This document shows, piece by piece, positions 13,510 to 25,362 of a stretch of DNA of 64,000 nucleotides; the first letter of the stretch is position 1; each line of letters begins with the position of its first letter. Under the pieces are notes generated by a model. The model saw nothing but the letters and a program-made list of their open reading frames with translations, ran no database searches and was not told the DNA's origin. A program made the translations under genes and the position numbers. Source of the stretch: Calliopum simillimum (Eukaryota > Arthropoda > Insecta > Diptera > Lauxaniidae); contig OX638368.1 of NCBI GenBank assembly GCA_951812925.1, positions 129,045,309 through 129,109,308 on the forward strand, written 5' to 3'.

Positions 13510-14209
13510 TTTAAGATAGTACAATCATTTGGGAGAATAAAATGATGTTACCTGGAATGTTTTGCGGGATTTTTGCAAATGAGTTATTTTATAGATTTCG
13601 ATGTGCTCTTTCAGAATTTCAACTTTGCTAGCTCGAGTCGTGTTCGCTCGCGCCGCCATATTGGAAAAATGGCGTCCAAAATCAGTTTTTTACAAATATC
13701 TCTTTAGCGGTTACATTTAGAGAAAAATATTGTGGCGCAATATTGTAGCTTATAAAATTTTCTATAAAGATGACCTCTTAATTGTTTCCGTACGACTTAC
13801 AACTCAGGAGATATCCTAATTCAAAATTTGAAAAAAATTTGTAAATTGTGCCCGCTGCTCATGAGTAGGCACAGTGATGTGTTGAGCTTAAAATTACGAT
13901 AACTCATGAACGGTGACTCACACGTTCAAAGTAAAAACATCTTTTTATAGGGAATTACTTTCACTATAAACTACACCTTATTTTTTTTCACATAACCTAT
14001 AGTTTACGAGATATTTTTTCAACAAACCTAAAATTTAGAAAAAAACAGTTTTTTCAAACTAGCTTCAAAAATGTTAGTTCGAGAAAAAAAAATTTTCATG
14101 TATTTTGTAGAACGTTCAATTCCCTAAAAGAGTCTCTTCGAACTGTTTTTTCGTCAGACTTACCCTTCACGAGATATCGCGACTTGAAAATCATTCAAAA
14201 TTGCACATA

Positions 14210-14952
14210 CGTGGGCTGCTCGATATATTTATGGCCTAGGCAACACTAATATCAATAGCTAAAATCTGGCAACGCCATAATAAAGTCTGACATTTTTTAG
14301 CATAAACGTATTCACAACGTTTTGATGTACAAGTGCTATTTGTTTTGTTTACATTGAGTTAAGAAAATCAATTTTTCCATTGAAAATTTAAGCAATTGAT
14401 AAATTATGGGGTTTCCAACGAGAACGAACGTTTTTTACAAATAAGTGTTCATGCAAAATCAAATGTATTGAAGTGGAACTAATGCCCAAGGATGCCTCTA
14501 TCTCACGGTATGTCACATGACGATCTTGCATTATTAGTTCACACACGGCATCAATGTTCTCTGGCACAACAGAAGTTTTTGGACGACCTTCACGGAATTC
14601 GTCTTTGAGCGAGCGTCGGCCCCGATTGAATTCATTAAACCAGTTTTTTTCAGTGTTATAGAATGGTACTTCATCGCCATACAAAGATTTAAGTTCATCG
14701 ATGCACTCTTGTCGTGATAATCTACGTCGAAAGTTGTAAAAAATTATCGCACGAAAATGTTCACGAGTTAATTCCATTTTTTTGCCAAATTGATTTTTTC
14801 AAGTCACTGTAAACAACACAAATGATGGTCGTGCGTCAAAACGTTCTGAGTACGTTTATGCTAAAAAATATCAAACTTTCCAATAGAAATGTCAGATTGC
14901 ACCTGGTAATACTTAGTGTTGCCTAGGCCAGAAATATATCGAGCAGCCTACG
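14210..14952. mobile_element. internally deleted mariner element with TA target duplication
   Basis: Flanking TA dinucleotides lie at 14208-14209 and 14953-14954. Terminal inverted repeats begin CGTGGGCTGCTCGATATATT on the left and CGTAGGCTGCTCGATATATT (inverse) on the right, and inverse similarity continues through GGCCTAGGCAACACTAA and the AACGTTTTGA region. A full mariner is about 1.3 kb, so roughly half is missing. What is left codes only for the transposase N-terminal part. Confidence 0.85.
14388..14777 (-). CDS. truncated mariner transposase: DNA-binding domain only
   Basis: This 129-residue ORF matches the N-terminal half of a mariner transposase. A first helix-turn-helix occupies about residues 1-45. 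The family signature WFNEFNRGRRSL, an EFREGRP linker and a second helix-turn-helix with VTYREIEASLGIS follow. The text stops just after RWKPHNLS, the mariner WVPHNL-type motif that precedes the catalytic domain. All three catalytic Asp residues are therefore absent. The frame is free of stops over its whole length, notable for a dead element. By family knowledge this part binds the element's terminal repeats. An inference is that, if expressed, it could bind ends without cutting. It may also simply be a young relic. Confidence 0.75.
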   Translation of the reverse strand: MELTREHFRAIIFYNFRRRLSRQECIDELKSLYGDEVPFYNTEKNWFNEFNRGRRSLKDEFREGRPKTSVVPENIDAVCELIMQDRHVTYREIEASLGISSTSIHLILHEHLFVKNVRSRWKPHNLSIA

Positions 14953-15658
14953 TAGTATGGAGCATAGTACAATGCTCAATTTTGAATAATTTTCAAGTCG
15001 CGATATCTCATGAACGGTAAGTCGGACGAAAAAATAGTTCCGAGAGACTCTTAAAGGGAATTGAACGTTCTACAAAATGGGAAAAAAAAAAATTTTCGAG
15101 AACTAACATTTTTGGAGCTATTTCCAAAAAACGATTTTTTTCTAAATTTAAGGTTTGTTGAAAAATTATCTCGTAAGCTATAGGTCATGTAAAAAAAAAA
15201 AATTAAATGTAGCTTATAGTGGAAGTAATTCCCTATAAATGTGTGTTTTTATCTTGAACGTGTGACTCATTGTTCATGAGTTATTGTAATTTTAAGCTCA
15301 ACACATCACTGTGCCTACTTATTAGTGGCATGCACAATTTACTAATTTTTTTCAAATTTTGAATTAGGATATCTCATGAGTTGTAAGTCGTACAGAAACA
15401 ATTAAGGGGTTATTTTTTATATAGAAAATTGTATGAGCTACAATATTGCGGCACAATATTTTTCTCTAAATGTAACCGTTAAAGAGATATTTGTAAAAAA
15501 CTGATTTTGGACGCCATTTTTCCAATATGGCGGCGCGAGCGAACACGACTCGAGGTAGCAACGTTGAAATTCTGAAAGAGCACATCGAAATCTATAAAAT
15601 AACTCATTTGCAAAAATCCCGCAAAACTTTTCAGGTAAAACTACCAAATGACTGTACT

Positions 15659-15999
15659 AAGAGATGTTTTGAATAAAAATTAAATTTATTCCGCATATGC
15701 TGTCCAATTGTGAGAGCCATACGTTCAGAGAGCTTTCACTGTACATATTATAGTACTAAGATTAATTTTGAAAGTGAGCAAAAACAAAACTCTAACAGAA
15801 AATGTGGGTCAGAAACATACTTAGTATATTTCTAGAGTACCCCTGAATCCAAATCAGTCACCGAAAAAATCGATAACTCTGTAAATACTGGTCCGATCTG
15901 TCAACTTTTTGATGCTAAAGGTAGTTGACATCACTGAGAATCATAAACAATTTTTACAAATTAACATTTCTTCATCATTCAACTGTTTTAACGTCACTA
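15659..15999. other. intergenic, nothing recognised
   Basis: Short AT-rich gap between foldback A copy 2 and a possible mariner remnant. No motif seen. Confidence 0.4.
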
Positions 16000-16001
16000 A
16001 A

Positions 16002-16175
16002 ATGAGTGCAGAATCGGAAAAAATTCGTTACACTATATGGCAGCGAAGGGTTACAGAAAAATTTTTGCACATTATGGAGAAGGTTCTCTATCGGAAAGGA
16101 AAATGGTATGATCGATTTTTCTCTGGAAATTTTACTGTAAGAGACGCAATATTATTTGTCTTTAAAATAAGCTAA
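16002..16175 (+). pseudogene. possible mariner transposase N-terminal remnant
   Basis: The frame from the ATG at 16002 reads MSAESEKIRY and ends with KWYDRFFSGNFTVRDA. This resembles the first helix-turn-helix and the 'WFxKFRSGNFxxxDAPRSGRP' junction of mariner transposases. The middle does not match well and the frame then stops. No terminal repeats were found around it. If correct it is an old truncated copy from a different mariner lineage than the ones at 14.2 and 57.3 kb. Low certainty. Confidence 0.3.
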
Positions 16176-16214
16176 GAATTAATCTTGTATTGTTTTTAGT
16201 TAAAAAGTTTTTTT

Positions 16215-16292
16215 AAATTTAAAAATGACACCACGGGTGAAAAATCGTATGTACATATGATTTTCCACTTCATGGTGTAATTTTTAAATGTT
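16215..16292. repeat. short inverted repeat (hairpin)
   Basis: AAATTTAAAAATGACACCA... pairs with ...TGGTGTAATTTTTAAAT about 70 bases away, giving an imperfect hairpin with centre near 16255. Function unknown. Confidence 0.45.
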
Positions 16293-19037
16293 CATAACTT
16301 TTTGAGGACATATAACACAAAATCAATTCATAACTTATTTTGAAGACAAGTTACCAACTTACACGTCGGATGTATCGATATGTCTACAAATGTAACAAAA
16401 TTTTATTATTATTTTATAACAAAAAACAGAAAACTATAAATATTTAACAAATCGATACATCCCACTTTCATACGGGACAGTCTTTCTCACTTAAATATAC
16501 TTAGATTTTAACTTCAAAAATAACTCTCAGCCCTTAAAAATTTCAAACTAGAGGTACCATAATTTGACACAAGAAGACACAGACTTCAAAAAACGCTGTT
16601 CCGTAAAAAATTTGTAAAGCGATATATTTATATTAATTTAAAAGTTTTCTTTTTTAATTTGCTTTGAACTAATGTTCACTTTCTAATGTGTATTCAAGTG
16701 CAGTCACATATAGAAATCAAATGTTTTCTTACAAATGTATACACGTTCCTTAGCCAATTTAAATTTAGCTTCTATTTTAATTTTATTTGCGTTATTTCTG
16801 TTAATCATGTTTTGTAAAAGCAGCCAAAAATATTTCGTAATGATGATTAATAAACTTTTTTTGTCCTCTTTAAATGAATGTACACTTGCTTTGATAACAA
16901 TATAAATTTACTTTATTATAAAGTTTAGGTTAGGTTAGACGGGCTACATAGTAAGCAAGGCTTATGGACACGCTAAGACCAATAAATTATTCTTTGTTAT
17001 ACTCCAAAAACAAGGTTTAAAGAGATGCTCCGCCTTTGCCACTACTTTAAAATAAGAGTCAATAATTATAACATCTTTTTTTGGTCAAAAATCAAAGCTG
17101 TTACAACGGCTTTTGAAACATTGGCCGTATTTGGTCGTGTTTAGATTACACTACATTATAAATTTTAAAAAATCTCATGCTTCAAGACATTCATAAATCT
17201 ACTTAAATGTAAAATAATGTGCTGACTCTGAATATGCAGTAATTTTTTTCGGGCAAGTCTAGTTTTTGAGGTTTTTGTCAAAACGTAAAAAAAAAATAAC
17301 CATTTTGAGGTACATAACTAAAACCAAGTTTAACAGAGTGCTACATAAGTTATTTAAATGTACAATAAAAAACTCTGTTGCTTATTTCGTAATAAAACTT
17401 GGTACATTATATTGCCCAACTTCTTGCTAGACTGAAAACATGGACTTCATATGGTTTGATATACAATAGAATGCCCCATGTGTACGTAAGTAAATAATGC
17501 AGGCGCAGACATAAACAAAACAAAATTGGTACTTAAATTAAATTAAAACAAAAACGAATGTAATTAAAATTTACGCGTTTCCCAACAGCTGTACATCTCT
17601 CTCCAAAGCTTTGAGAGAAACCAAAATAGAAAACAGTAGAGAGTAGAGAAAGAGCTACCTAGAGAATTTATTTGGAAACAAAAAAAGCTCAAAAATTTTC
17701 TCAAAAACTAAAATCTCGTAAATCAGTTTTTATTTTTTTTATTTTTAATTTTCGCAACACTCATATTTTTAGAAATCCAAATAAACGAAACAAAAAATTT
17801 ATTTTTTCAGTTTTTTTTTTTTTCTTAAACATCAGGAAAATTTGCCAAAATACTTGGTATTTAATTTTTTTGCATTTTTAAATTACTCGGAACTACAACA
17901 CACATGCCGACTCTTGAAATACACACGCAAATTGTTTCATATTTTTTTAATTTTCACCATTTTTGAATTCTTTTTTTATTGCTAAAATTTTATTTTCCAC
18001 ATGTACATATATATGTATGTATATATACATTTTATACATAGATTAATCATCAGCACATTTTTTCGTTTTTTTTTTTTTTAATTATATACATGGGGATGTT
18101 TTCAAGATGATTCGGCTTTAGCAAAATGTTGACGTGTTAATTTGAAAATCATTATGTATTCATATATGTATGTATTAGAAATTAATTTTCTTTTAAACTT
18201 TTTTACTTGCACATTTGATTTTTGATAAAAATTCACAATTTTTCACTCTTTTATTTAACTATCTAACTAGATAATTTATTTTTCCATACATATATGTATT
18301 TTTTATTACAACATATTATATATATTTTTCATTTCCAATATAACATTTAATTTTAATTCACGAAAACCATCCGTACACGCAGCAGCTTTAGTCGCAACTA
18401 AAGAGTGGAAATTTAGATTTTCCGCATTATTTTTTCCTGACAGCTTTTAGTTGAGAAATATTGTGAATTTTCCATTTCAATTTCAAAAGTATTTTCAAGA
18501 TTTTGAGTTTTGCACAGTGGACGCTGCAAATTCTTCTTGATTCAAATTTTTGTGGCGTATGTGTAAAATATAGATAAACATAAAAAATTTTAATTTTAAA
18601 TTATTTTTTGGCACATATAATGATTTGCATTATTCGCTAACAACAAGCATAGATCAGATAACATTCTAGGCTTGAGCTTAATGTTCAATATGTAAAACAC
18701 CAACAATATCACAAAATTAAGGCAAAATGCATAAAATGCGCCATAGGTCAACCTCATCAGACGCATTTGCCGACATCCAGAAGAACTTACTAGCATACTA
18801 TATTTAACCTTTACCATAGATTTGTTGAGAATCACAGCAAAAGGAAAATAAAGCACATGCGAGAACGTCGCCAAAAATTTCTCAAGTGAGCCACCTTAGA
18901 ATTTAAACGTAAAAAAGTTAAAATGCTTTCAAGAAAAATTATATTTTGTAGCAACTAGTAAAGATTTTGTAATTTTTTTTTTTTTTGAATATATACGAGT
19001 AACATGGACCAGAAAATAAAATATCATTTTTTTTGGA
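16293..19037. other. AT-rich intergenic DNA
   Basis: No gene supported. The short ORFs are A/T-driven. Positions 16926-16990 carry a 'ttaggttaggttagac' phrase of a kind common in fly intergenic DNA. Segment 16340-16625 shares phrases with 56990-57090 ('cggatgtatcgatat', 'aaaaacgctgt-ccgtaaaaa'), so it is another dispersed repeat. The 18885-19037 part aligns with the left arm of the foldback at 21 kb. Confidence 0.45.
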
Positions 19038-20475
19038 CCAAAATTTTTTATTTGTTATTGAAAATCCCTTCTTCAAATAAATAACTAGTATGGGTGTAAC
19101 TTTTGGCCTGGCCAAAAAATTAATACCCTACACTGCAGTATTTTTATAATTTTGATTATATGAGAGGTGCCACGCCCTCTTGTCCTTTGCTCAGAGCTTG
19201 CATTTATAGTTCTAAGTGTCTGAGTGAAATTTTGTTGGATTATCTAAAAAAACGCTGTCAGTATAGCGTTTTGAAGCTTTTGCTTGAGTTTGTCTAGTTT
19301 TAGCTTAGAGCGTGCATTAAAAGTCTTTAGTTTTTGAGTGTAATTTAGTTGGATTAAAAAACTCTTTCAGTATAGCATTTTGAAAGTTTTGCTTACATGG
19401 GAGGTGCCACACCTCTTGTCTAATTTCATCCAATTTTTGTTGAGAGCTTTCATTTATAATTCTAAGTATCTGATGAAATTTGGTTCTATTATCTCAAAAA
19501 ACGCTTTCAGTATAGCGTTTTGAATCTGTTGCTTATAAGGGAAGTGCTATGACCTCTTGTCCGAATTTGCCCAGTTTTTTCTCAGAGCTTGCGCTTAAAA
19601 TTCGTAGTATTTATGTATATTTTGATTGCATTGTCGTGAAAAATACTCCTAAAGTTGCCGATTTTACTCATTTTCAATCCCATGAGCTATCTTTGACAGC
19701 GAAGGCTGTGTACCAAATGTCATTGAATTAAATTGCTCAGTTATCCCAAAAAATGTATTTCCACACACAGCCAGCCACCTAGCCAGCCAGCCAGACAGAC
19801 GGACATGGCTATATCGACTCAGGAGATGACGCTGATCAAGAAAATATACACTTTGCTATATCTGCCACGCCTCCTTTTCTGCGTTACAAATGGAAGAACA
19901 AAGTGAATATACCCAGGGTGTAGGGTATAAAAACTTAAGCAACTCTCCGCCTTTGACAAAATTGGGGTAATCGATAATGGTTCAAAAGTTATTAACAATA
20001 TTGTGTGCCGTGCAATAATTTTTTTAGTTGTAGAGAAAAACAAGACATCTTACGAAAAAAGTGCATAAGGCATAAAATGCTTAGAATTGTCTAAAAAATA
20101 TGTTTGAATTTTTTCAGAATTTTCTGAGGTACTTTATAATTTTTCAAAAATTGGTCCAAAACAAAAAATACGTTCCAAAAATTTCCAAGAAAACGCACAC
20201 GTATTCCATAGACAGTTCTAAGCATTATATGGCATATACACTTTTTTCATAAGATGTCTTGTTTTTCTCTACTACTGAAAGAAGAATTGCACGGCACACT
20301 ATATTGCTAATGTCTTTTGAATCAATATCGATCACCCTAATTTTTTTTCTGGGATATAGTTCTTAGATATGTGAAAGTGCCCACATATTTTTTATAATTT
20401 TCTGTGAGGTGGAAAAAATGCTTAAATTCTTATTTATTTGAAACATGGATTTTCAATAAAAAATTAAAAAATTTG
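19038..20475. mobile_element. foldback element, family C, copy 1, interrupted by mini-me
   Basis: GGACCAAAATTTTTTATTTG with ATTGAAAATCCC on the left (19038-19070) is mirrored at about 20445-20475. After removing the mini-me copy (19084-19931) the inner text forms a palindrome centred near 20150, with 'aaaaacaagacatcttacgaaaaaagtgc' mirrored by 'ttttttcataagatgtcttgtttttc'. The same palindrome recurs at 21540-22258. Confidence 0.65.
19084..19931 (+). mobile_element. mini-me-like dispersed repeat, copy 1
   Basis: It starts CTAGTATGGGTGTAACTTTTGGCCTGGCC and ends GGGTGTAGGGTATAAA. Inside are several about 140-bp units with GGTGCCACGCCCTCTTGTCC, a CCAGCC/CCAGAC microsatellite near 19770-19800, the block GGACATGGCTATATCGACTC and then an ATATATAC stretch. 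A conserved core between a GTCY-type and a TA-type microsatellite matches published dipteran mini-me elements. The element is non-coding. Confidence 0.75.
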
Positions 20476-21074
20476 GTCCCACAGTAAAATTAATCTTTCT
20501 CATAGATATGAAAATATACAAGAAAATAAGTACGAAACATTCTGTTTTGCAATAAAATATGCTTATAAATTGCTTAGTTATGTCAGTTGTTTTTTTTTTT
20601 TGTTTTAAAAACATCATCAAAACTGTGAAAAATTCGAACTTCTCAAAACTTTGCAATCTCTTAAAATATAGGAACTAATGATACAAATATATGGTTCACT
20701 TTTTGACGTCATCTAGACGGATGAGACGGATGAGTACACGAATTTTCAAACATTCCACCTGGCAATAAAAAATAGCGAATTCTTAAAAATGCGGGACACG
20801 ATGTTGACTGAGTCACTTATCATACACAGATACAGAATAATAAAGAAGGTACATACTTTATATTGGCAAATAGCCAAAATATAAATTAGTTAGTACGAAT
20901 TATATCCCATTTCTTTAATTTTTGACATATAATTGGAATGGAAACAATTCTTAGCAATGTGTCACATATAACAAAAAACGTTTCAGTTTTTGAATTCCCA
21001 CATTTGCACAGTAGAGCCACAGATGGGCTGATTAACCTTTTACAGTTTGTCCATATACCTGCAGAATTTGGAGA
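20476..21074. other. intergenic, nothing recognised
   Basis: AT-rich DNA between the two family C foldbacks. There is a TTTT/AAAA-rich stretch at 20590 and no motif or RNA gene. Confidence 0.4.
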
Positions 21075-22817
21075 TATCCTTGCTTGAAATTGAAGAAAAC
21101 GCTGTGTTCAAGCTTATGGCGTAGTTACAGCAAATGATGAAATTTCTTTTTTTTAATGTCATCAAAAAGCAACAATCTTTTTCATCATAATATGCTTGCA
21201 AACTATTGCAATAGTACTCTTACTTTCCGAGTTATGATCCTTTGAAGAGAAGGTATTTCAGTCCCATTCAAAGAACAACATACGTGTTTTGGGGTGGCAT
21301 CACCCATTTTTTTATTTCAGGGTCTTCCTCTTATTGGCGCTAACACATTTTATACCCTGTAGCATATTTTAACTCATTTTGAGGGTTTTTTGGGCATTAA
21401 TCGATTTTTCGATACTAATGGCTAACAGTTCTTCAAATGAGCCACTTAAGCATTTAAACGTAAAGAATGCTCTCAAAAGAAATGATTTTTTGTAGCAACT
21501 AGTAACGATTTTGGAAAATTTTTTTTTCTAAAATATTAAGCATAGACCAGGAAATAAAACGGTATTTTATTTTTGGACCAACATTTTTCATATATTATTA
21601 AAAATCCCTATTTTAAACAAATAAATTGAAACTTTAGCAACTTCTCCGTCTCCGAGAAAATTATAAAATATATGTTGGCACTCTCCACATGTCTTAGATC
21701 TATATATGTATGTATATTCTGCGAAAAAAATTTGGGTTATCGATATTAGTTCAAAAGTTCTTAACAATATATGAACTTAGTGTTACCGTGAAAATATTTT
21801 TTTAGCAGTGTAGAAAAACAAGTCATGTTATGAAAAAAGTGCACAAGGCATAAAATGCTTAGGAATACAAGTGAGTTTTTTTTTTGGAACTTTTTTGGAA
21901 CGTATTAAATTTTTTATTTTTTTTTTTGGATCAATTTTTGAAATATTATAAAATGTCTCAGAAAATTCTGAAAATTTTCAACGATTCTAAGTATTTTATA
22001 CCAAAAAAACTTTTTCCGAAAGATGCTCCGTTTTTTCTCTACTGTTGAAAAAACACTTGAGCGTCAACACTATAACTTTTGTAGCAATATTGATTACCGC
22101 AATTTTTTTTTCTGGAATATAGTTCCTAGAAATGTGGCGAGTGCCCACATATTTTTTATAATTTTCTCAGAGGCGGAGAAGTTAATTGAATTTCAATTTA
22201 TTAATTATATATTTATTTGGACTTGCAATAATAAATAAAAAAATATGGTCAAAAAAATAAATATATGGGTGATTCTCAGATAACTGTACTTCTTGTGTCC
22301 TCTGGCGCTTTCACTTATACAGTAGGCTTTTTTTTCACAAAAAATTACGCTATAAGTAAGAAACTATGTTTTCTTATAGAGCGGATCAATTTTGCCACCA
22401 AATAATTATTGGTCTACTGTGAAAGTTTGCAAATATACCCCAAATGTCACAAACGTGGCATGTCCTACCCCTACTTTTTATAAACAAAACGATGAAAAAC
22501 GACCAAAAAACGGAAATAGAACAGAAAACAAGTTACTTTAATACTAAGCAAATACTTAAAGCTACAATATTCTTAGCTCATCTGCAGTTTTAAATAATTT
22601 TTAGAGCGCACAATTTCGAATTGAAAACTGTCCCCTAGTTTTGGAAAAAAAAAAATTTCTTGAAAGCATTATGCTACTTCTGCATGGTACTACTGTTTCA
22701 GTCAATAGATTGCAATGGTGACACTCAAAAGCGGCCAAAAAAATAGCGGCCAAAAAATAGCGGCCAAAAAATAGCGGCCAACAAAAAGGGGCACAAAAAA
22801 TAGCGGCCAACTAAAAA

Positions 22818-23456
22818 CTAGTAAGGGTGTTACCTTTGGCTTGGCCAAACATTAAATACCCTACACAGCAGTATTTTGAAAATTTTGCTAATATGGGAGG
22901 TGCCACGCCCTCCGAATGCACCCAGTTTTTCTCAGAGTTTGCATTTATAGTTCTTAGTATTTAAGTGAAATTTGGTTGGATTATCTAAAAAAATGTTTTC
23001 AGAATAGCGTTTTGAAGCTTTTGCTTATATGGGAGGAGCCACGCCCTCTTGTCCGATTTTGTCCAGTTTTTGCTTAAAGCTTGCATTTATAGTTTTTAGT
23101 GTCCGAGTCAAATCTAGTTCGATTATCTCAAAAAACGCTTTCTGTACAGCGTTTTGAAGCTTTTACTTATATGAGAGGTGCCACGCCCTCTTGTCCGAAT
23201 TCGACCAGTTTTTTGTCAGAGCTTGCGCTGACAATTCGTAGTATTTATATGTATTTTGGTTGCGTTGTTGGGAAAAATACTCAAAAATTTGCATTTTGAA
23301 GACATTTTTTGTATGGGCGGTAGGCGTGCCCGTTGACCGATTTCGCCCATTTTCAATCCCCCGAGCTAACTTTGATGACAGAGGCTGTGTACCAAATTTC
23401 ATTGAATTATCTTGCTTAGTTTTCCCAAAAAATGTATTTCCACACACAGCCGTTAC

Positions 23457-23508
<52 letters not shown>

Positions 23509-23643
23509 ACAGACGGACATGGCTATATCGACTCAGGAGGTGACGCTGATCAAGAATATATATACTTTTCCATATCTGCCACGCCTCCTTCTCTGCGTTA
23601 CAAACGGAAGGACAAAGTGAATATACCCTTGGTGTAGGGTATA
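22818..23643 (+). mobile_element. mini-me-like dispersed repeat, copy 2
   Basis: Same ends as copy 1 (CTAGTAAGGGTGTTACCTTT... to GGGTGTAGGGTATAAA). It contains several 140-bp-type units and the longest microsatellite of the window, about 13 CCAG units at 23457-23507. The core GGACATGGCTATATCGACTC and ATATATATAC follow. It is inserted inside the left arm of the GGCC foldback. Confidence 0.8.
23457..23507. repeat. CCAG tetranucleotide microsatellite
   Basis: A near-perfect run of the four-base unit CCAG (equivalently CAGC) inside a mini-me copy, ending in CCAGACAGACGGACATGG. Other copies in this window carry far fewer units. Confidence 0.9.
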
Positions 23644-24599
23644 AAGAGGCCAAATATAAAAAGGGGCCAAAAAAAAGGGGCCAACAAATAGCGGCCAAAA
23701 AAAAGGGGCCAAAAAATAGCTGCCAAAAAAAAGCGGCCAAAGGAAAAAAGAAGCCAAAAATGGTTAAAGTGTTAAATTATCATTATTTTGTTAAAAATCA
23801 AAGACATTAGGTAAAATAGTAAAGTAAATTGACAAATTATGTAAATAATAAATGGAAAAAGATAGTCACTTTTGAAAATCAAATCAGTTCAATTTAGAAT
23901 TTCATCAAGTCAACATTAAATCACATTCACTATAATTAACTTCATTGTACTTCTTAGCTAACTTTTCCATGTATTATTTACACAATTTGTCAATTTACTT
24001 TACTATTTTACCTAATGTCTTTGATTTTTAATAAAATAATGATAATTTAACACTTTAACCATTTTTGGCCTCTTTTTTCCTTTGGCCGTTTTTTTTTGGC
24101 CGCTATTTTTTGGCCCTTTTTTTTGGCCGCTATTTTTTGGCCCCTTTTTGTATTTGGCCCCTTTTTTTCTTTGGCCGCTTTTTTTTGGCCGCTATTTTTT
24201 GGCCCCTTTTTTTTGGCCGCTATTTTTTGGCCGCTTTTGAGTGGAACCGCAATACATATGTATTAATTCTGATCACTATCCATCACCCAAAGGTAATAAT
24301 TTCCAAACGCGTCCAAAAAGAAATCTGTTTGCGTTGTATAGGGCAGTTTATGAACAAAAACAGTTTTTTTTAAAAATTATGGTCACAAACGTGGCACTCG
24401 GCACGTATGAAACAATTTTTTTGGAGGATTTGCATACATGACCCCAAATTCTTTCGGAAAAATCTTGAACTCAAAAGCGAGCTTTACAATGAGCGATAAA
24501 CTACAATAATGTCACAAACGTGGAACATCAAAAATGTCACAAACGTGGCATTTTTATCAGTCTGCAAAAGAACATATTTTGGTATAAAGTTTGAGTATA

Positions 24600-25362
24600 C
24601 CATCAGAATCCTGAGTTATCCTTGCTCAAAAGTGAAAAAATCACTGTTTTGACATCTACTTAAAGCTATAGAACAAAAACACCAACAAGTAAAATAAATT
24701 TTTGTCAATGGATTCAGACAGCCAAATTTATAGTTACCTATTTTTGAATTGGATTCCCAGCTTCCGAGTTATAAGCGCTTAAGTTAAGGATATCTTTCGA
24801 TAACATACAAAGGATTTTTCGAGACCGAAAAGTTACAAAAAATCAAGTTTTATTATTTTTATCAATAACATATTTAATTACAAAAATTTCGAGACCTTGC
24901 AGACCATAATCGCATGAAAAATGACAGTTCGATGCTAGATTTAGTGAATGACCCTACTAAACTACTGCTTTGCAAATTAACAGAATCAAAATTTCATCTG
25001 TTCATTCACTAAATCTACAATAGAGCCTTATTTTTTCATCCGATTTTAGTCTGCAAGGGCTTAAAATTTTCATGATAACATATATTTTTGATAAAAATAA
25101 TAAAACTTACCATTTTTCTTAATTTTTCGGTCCAGAAAATCCTTTGTGTGTCATTGAGAGGTATCCATTTTTTAAACGCTTATAACTCGGAAACTGGGAA
25201 TCCAATTGAAAAACGGTAAATTATGTCTTGTTGATAATGAATTCTGCTGTCTGAATCCATTGACAAAAATTAATTTTACTTGTTGCTGTTTTTGTTAAGA
25301 AGATGTCAAAACTGTGATTTTTTCACTTTTGAGCAAGGATAACTAAGGATACTGATGTAATA
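24600..25362. repeat. inner palindrome of the 3.5-kb element
   Basis: CATCAGAATCCTGAGTTATC with CTTGCTCAAAAGTG on the left is mirrored by CACTTTTGAGCAAGGATAAC on the right (25321-25340). Inverse similarity continues through 'aatggattcagacagc' (24710) and 'gctgtctgaatccatt' (25246) to a centre near 24980. Confidence 0.65.

Larger units (their letters stand above)
13518..15658. mobile_element. foldback element, family A, copy 2, split by a mariner
   Basis: It is the same palindrome family as 3345-4733 (same ends, same arm text). Here the centre is interrupted by a 743-bp mariner derivative at 14210-14952. Without that insert the length is about 1.40 kb, matching copy 1. The two copies differ at scattered positions. 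Confidence 0.75.
22717..24255. mobile_element. foldback with GGCC-minisatellite arms
   Basis: The left arm holds runs of a 13-14-base unit of the form GGCCAAAAAATAGC (22730-22815 and 23647-23755). The right arm (24065-24240) holds the inverse (GGCCGCTATTTTTT). Outside them ACTCAAAAGC is mirrored by GCTTTTGAGT, and inside them 23757-24068 is a further inverse repeat. Tandem repeats inside inverted arms are the classic layout of Foldback (FB) elements. Short ORFs rich in FGRYF/WPLFFG come from the minisatellite and are not genes. Confidence 0.7.

Noticed and set aside
23453..24373. ORFs rich in FGRYFLAPFF or AGWLAGWLAG
   Set aside because: Translations of the GGCC minisatellite and the CCAG microsatellite, not genes.
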